NCBI GenBank assembly: GCA_016764715.1 | Contig: JAESRJ010000364.1 | Span: 1 to 7,493 of the forward strand | Length of the DNA: 7,493 nt | Direction of reading: 5' to 3' | From: Kordiimonadaceae bacterium | Lineage (GTDB): Bacteria > Pseudomonadota > Alphaproteobacteria > Sphingomonadales > Kordiimonadaceae | Shown: piece after piece, positions 5,721 to 7,493 of the stretch | How positions within the stretch are numbered: the first letter of the stretch is position 1 | How the letters are laid out: each line of letters begins with the position of its first letter | The notes under the pieces: generated by a model | Seen by the model: only the letters and a program-made list of their open reading frames with translations | What the model was told of the DNA's origin: nothing | Database searches by the model: none | Position numbers and translations under genes: made by a program

Positions 5721-7433
5721 ATGAGAGTGTCTCAATTTTTAACAAAAACCACAAAAGACAGCAACAAAGCAGACCCAAGCCGCAATGCGAAATTGCTGAC
5801 GCGCGCGGGGTACATTGATAAACTTATGGCTGGGGCTTACTCCTACTTGCCTCTTGGTTTACGTGTTTTGAATAAAATTGAGAATATCGTTCGCGAAGAA
5901 ATGAACGCGATCGGCGCGCATGAAATTTTGATGCCGGCTCTTCAACCCAAAGACATCTGGGACACAACGGGACGATGGGACACCGTCGATATTTTATATA
6001 AATTAAAAGGCGCCGGAGATCAGGATTTGGCCCTAGGCCCAACCCACGAAGAGGTTGTAACCCCCCTCATTACCCAATACGTACAATCTTATCGCGACCT
6101 TCCCAAGGCCGCCTATCAAATTCAAACGAAATTTCGTGATGAAATTCGTCCACGTTTTGGCGTGATGCGAGCACGTGAATTCATCATGAAAGATGCCTAT
6201 TCTTTCTGCATTGATCGTGAAGATATGGCTGTGACGTATCAACGCATGCATGATGCTTATAGCCAGATTTTTACTCGTTTGGGTTTAACATTTCGTGCCG
6301 TAGAAGCAGACAGTGGCAATATTGGCGGTGCAACGTCACATGAATTTCAAGTATTAGCACAATCAGGGGAAGACGTTATTGCTTACAGTGACAGCAGTGA
6401 CTATGCTGCTAACGTGGAAAAAGCAACAGCGCTGATACCACAAGGTAAACGCCCTACGCCTTCTGCTGATATGGCAATAGTAGATACACCCACCCAATGC
6501 ACTATTGATGCTGTTAGCGAATTTCTTAACTTGCCGAAAGAAAAAACGGTTAAAGTATTATTGGCCAAAGGTCACGATGATAGTTTAGTTGCACTGGTGC
6601 TACGAGGTGATCATCAACTCAATACCATTAAAGCTAACCAACATCACTTAGTTGCCGAGCCTTTTGCTTTTGCAGAGGAACAAGAAATTGTGCAAGCACT
6701 TAATTGTCCCTTAGGTTTTATTGGACCAATTGGTCTAAAAGAATTAGGCATTCCCATCATAGTTGATCATGATGCAGCACAATTAAGTGATTTTTGTTGT
6801 GGCGCTAATCAACAGGGAAAACATTTAACCCATGTCAACTGGGGCCGTGATTGTCCACAACCCGATGATATTACAGATTTACGTAATGTGGTTGCAGGTG
6901 ATGCCAGCCCTGATGGTCAAGGACAATTGAACATTACTCGTGGTATCGAAGTTGGCCATATTTTTCAACTGGGTGACAAATATAGCCAAACGATGAAGGC
7001 TACGGTACTGAATAAGCAAGGTAAAAATATCCCCTTACAAATGGGTTGTTATGGCATCGGAATTTCACGTATTGTTGCTGCCGCTATTGAGCAAAGTCAC
7101 GATGCCCGTGGCATCATCTGGCCTAAAGCGATGGCACCTTTCGATATTGTTTTATTACCCATGAACTATCATAAATCACATCGTGTGCGAAAAACGTGTG
7201 ATGCGTTGTATGAACAATTGCAGCAAGCAGGATTTGACGTGTTATTTGACGATCGCAAAGAACGCCCGGGCGTATTATTTGCCACCGCAGATTTACTTGG
7301 CATCCCACATCGTTTGCTAGTCAGTGAAAAAGGTATTGATCAAGGCACACTGGAATATAAAGCACGCAGTGAGCAAACTAGTCAAGATGTTAATTTAACT
7401 GAGGTTGTTCTATATCTAAAAAAATATTGGTAG
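5721..7433 (+). CDS. proS: Prolyl-tRNA synthetase (ProS), mosaic of two lineages
   Basis: The protein has 570 residues, the length of bacterial ProRS with an editing insertion (E. coli 572). It activates proline with ATP and charges tRNA-Pro in the cytosol. Class II motif 1 is near 43-61, GPTHEE at 106-111, motif 2 spans 136-162 (TKFRDE then REFIMKDAYSF), and motif 3 is GCYGIGISR at 442-450. The INS editing domain occupies about 225-400 and carries KTVK at 275-278, whose last Lys corresponds to the editing-critical K279 of E. coli. The anticodon-binding domain is about 473-568 with FDDRKERPG at 509-517. The two halves do not match in origin. Residues 1 to about 165 (for example WDTVDILYKLKGAG, with no longer insertion before GPTHEE) resemble a ProRS group seen in INS-less enzymes, while residues from about 180 on read like a gammaproteobacterial ProRS. 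GC drops from 203/420 (5761-6180) to 178/420 (6301-6720). The reading frame is intact across the change. The start at ATG 5721 has AAGGA 10 bases upstream. Confidence 0.9.
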   Translation: MRVSQFLTKTTKDSNKADPSRNAKLLTRAGYIDKLMAGAYSYLPLGLRVLNKIENIVREEMNAIGAHEILMPALQPKDIWDTTGRWDTVDILYKLKGAGDQDLALGPTHEEVVTPLITQYVQSYRDLPKAAYQIQTKFRDEIRPRFGVMRAREFIMKDAYSFCIDREDMAVTYQRMHDAYSQIFTRLGLTFRAVEADSGNIGGATSHEFQVLAQSGEDVIAYSDSSDYAANVEKATALIPQGKRPTPSADMAIVDTPTQCTIDAVSEFLNLPKEKTVKVLLAKGHDDSLVALVLRGDHQLNTIKANQHHLVAEPFAFAEEQEIVQALNCPLGFIGPIGLKELGIPIIVDHDAAQLSDFCCGANQQGKHLTHVNWGRDCPQPDDITDLRNVVAGDASPDGQGQLNITRGIEVGHIFQLGDKYSQTMKATVLNKQGKNIPLQMGCYGIGISRIVAAAIEQSHDARGIIWPKAMAPFDIVLLPMNYHKSHRVRKTCDALYEQLQQAGFDVLFDDRKERPGVLFATADLLGIPHRLLVSEKGIDQGTLEYKARSEQTSQDVNLTEVVLYLKKYW

Positions 7434-7441
7434 GACGAATA

Positions 7442-7477
7442 TATATCCCCTTGTTTGTTATAAAACAAGGGGATATA
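7442..7477 (+). terminator. Strong hairpin after proS, possible terminator
   Basis: The 15-bp perfect arms 7442-7456 (TATATCCCCTTGTTT) and 7463-7477 enclose a 6-base loop (GTTATA), 8 bases after the proS stop. No T-run follows; the next bases are GTGATGTTCC. It could be an atypical terminator, an mRNA 3'-end stabiliser, or half of a repeated palindromic element. Confidence 0.55.
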
Positions 7478-7493
7478 GTGATGTTCCTTTAGT

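Overview
The window looks like a mosaic contig. A central block (about 390 to about 6200, GC near 50% in the stretches I counted) carries a compact set of proteobacterial, probably alphaproteobacterial, genes. It is flanked by two pieces of different character. Positions 1 to about 390 are very AT-rich (93 G/C in the first 390 bases, about 24%) and resemble the end of a Bacteroidota-type glycosidase gene. From somewhere between 6150 and 6300 to the end, the second half of proS looks gammaproteobacterial in protein sequence and codon use. The alphaproteobacterial assignment rests on remembered resemblance of the CBS protein, the OmpW porin, the tRNA and the Shine-Dalgarno style; no search was run.

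Layout. 1-397: AT-rich segment with a perfect terminator-like inverted repeat and an open frame resembling the C-terminal tail of a beta-N-acetylhexosaminidase. 390-725: 5'-truncated CBS-pair protein, followed by a strong terminator (749-786). 808-884: tRNA-Arg(CCG) with encoded CCA. 904-2094: BaiN/HI0933-type flavoprotein starting at TTG. 2163-3599: mercuric-reductase-like flavin disulfide reductase, also on the plus strand with no terminator in between. 4704-3596 on the minus strand: an unrecognised small soluble protein, translationally coupled to an HTTM-like membrane protein whose stop codon overlaps that of the plus-strand reductase. 5448-4798 minus: OmpW-family porin with its own terminator (4741-4775). 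5449-5720: divergent promoter region. 5721-7433: prolyl-tRNA synthetase, then a strong hairpin at 7442-7477.

How the genes work together. Most of the central block is housekeeping or envelope function: arginine tRNA, two FAD-dependent oxidoreductases, an outer-membrane barrel, and tRNA charging with proline. The two-gene minus-strand cassette (small protein plus HTTM-like membrane protein) is the only part without a known function, and it is the best candidate for an undescribed system. The two composition breaks matter most for the reader. Genes crossing them (the hexosaminidase tail, the CBS protein and proS) should not be taken as intact native genes until the contig is validated.
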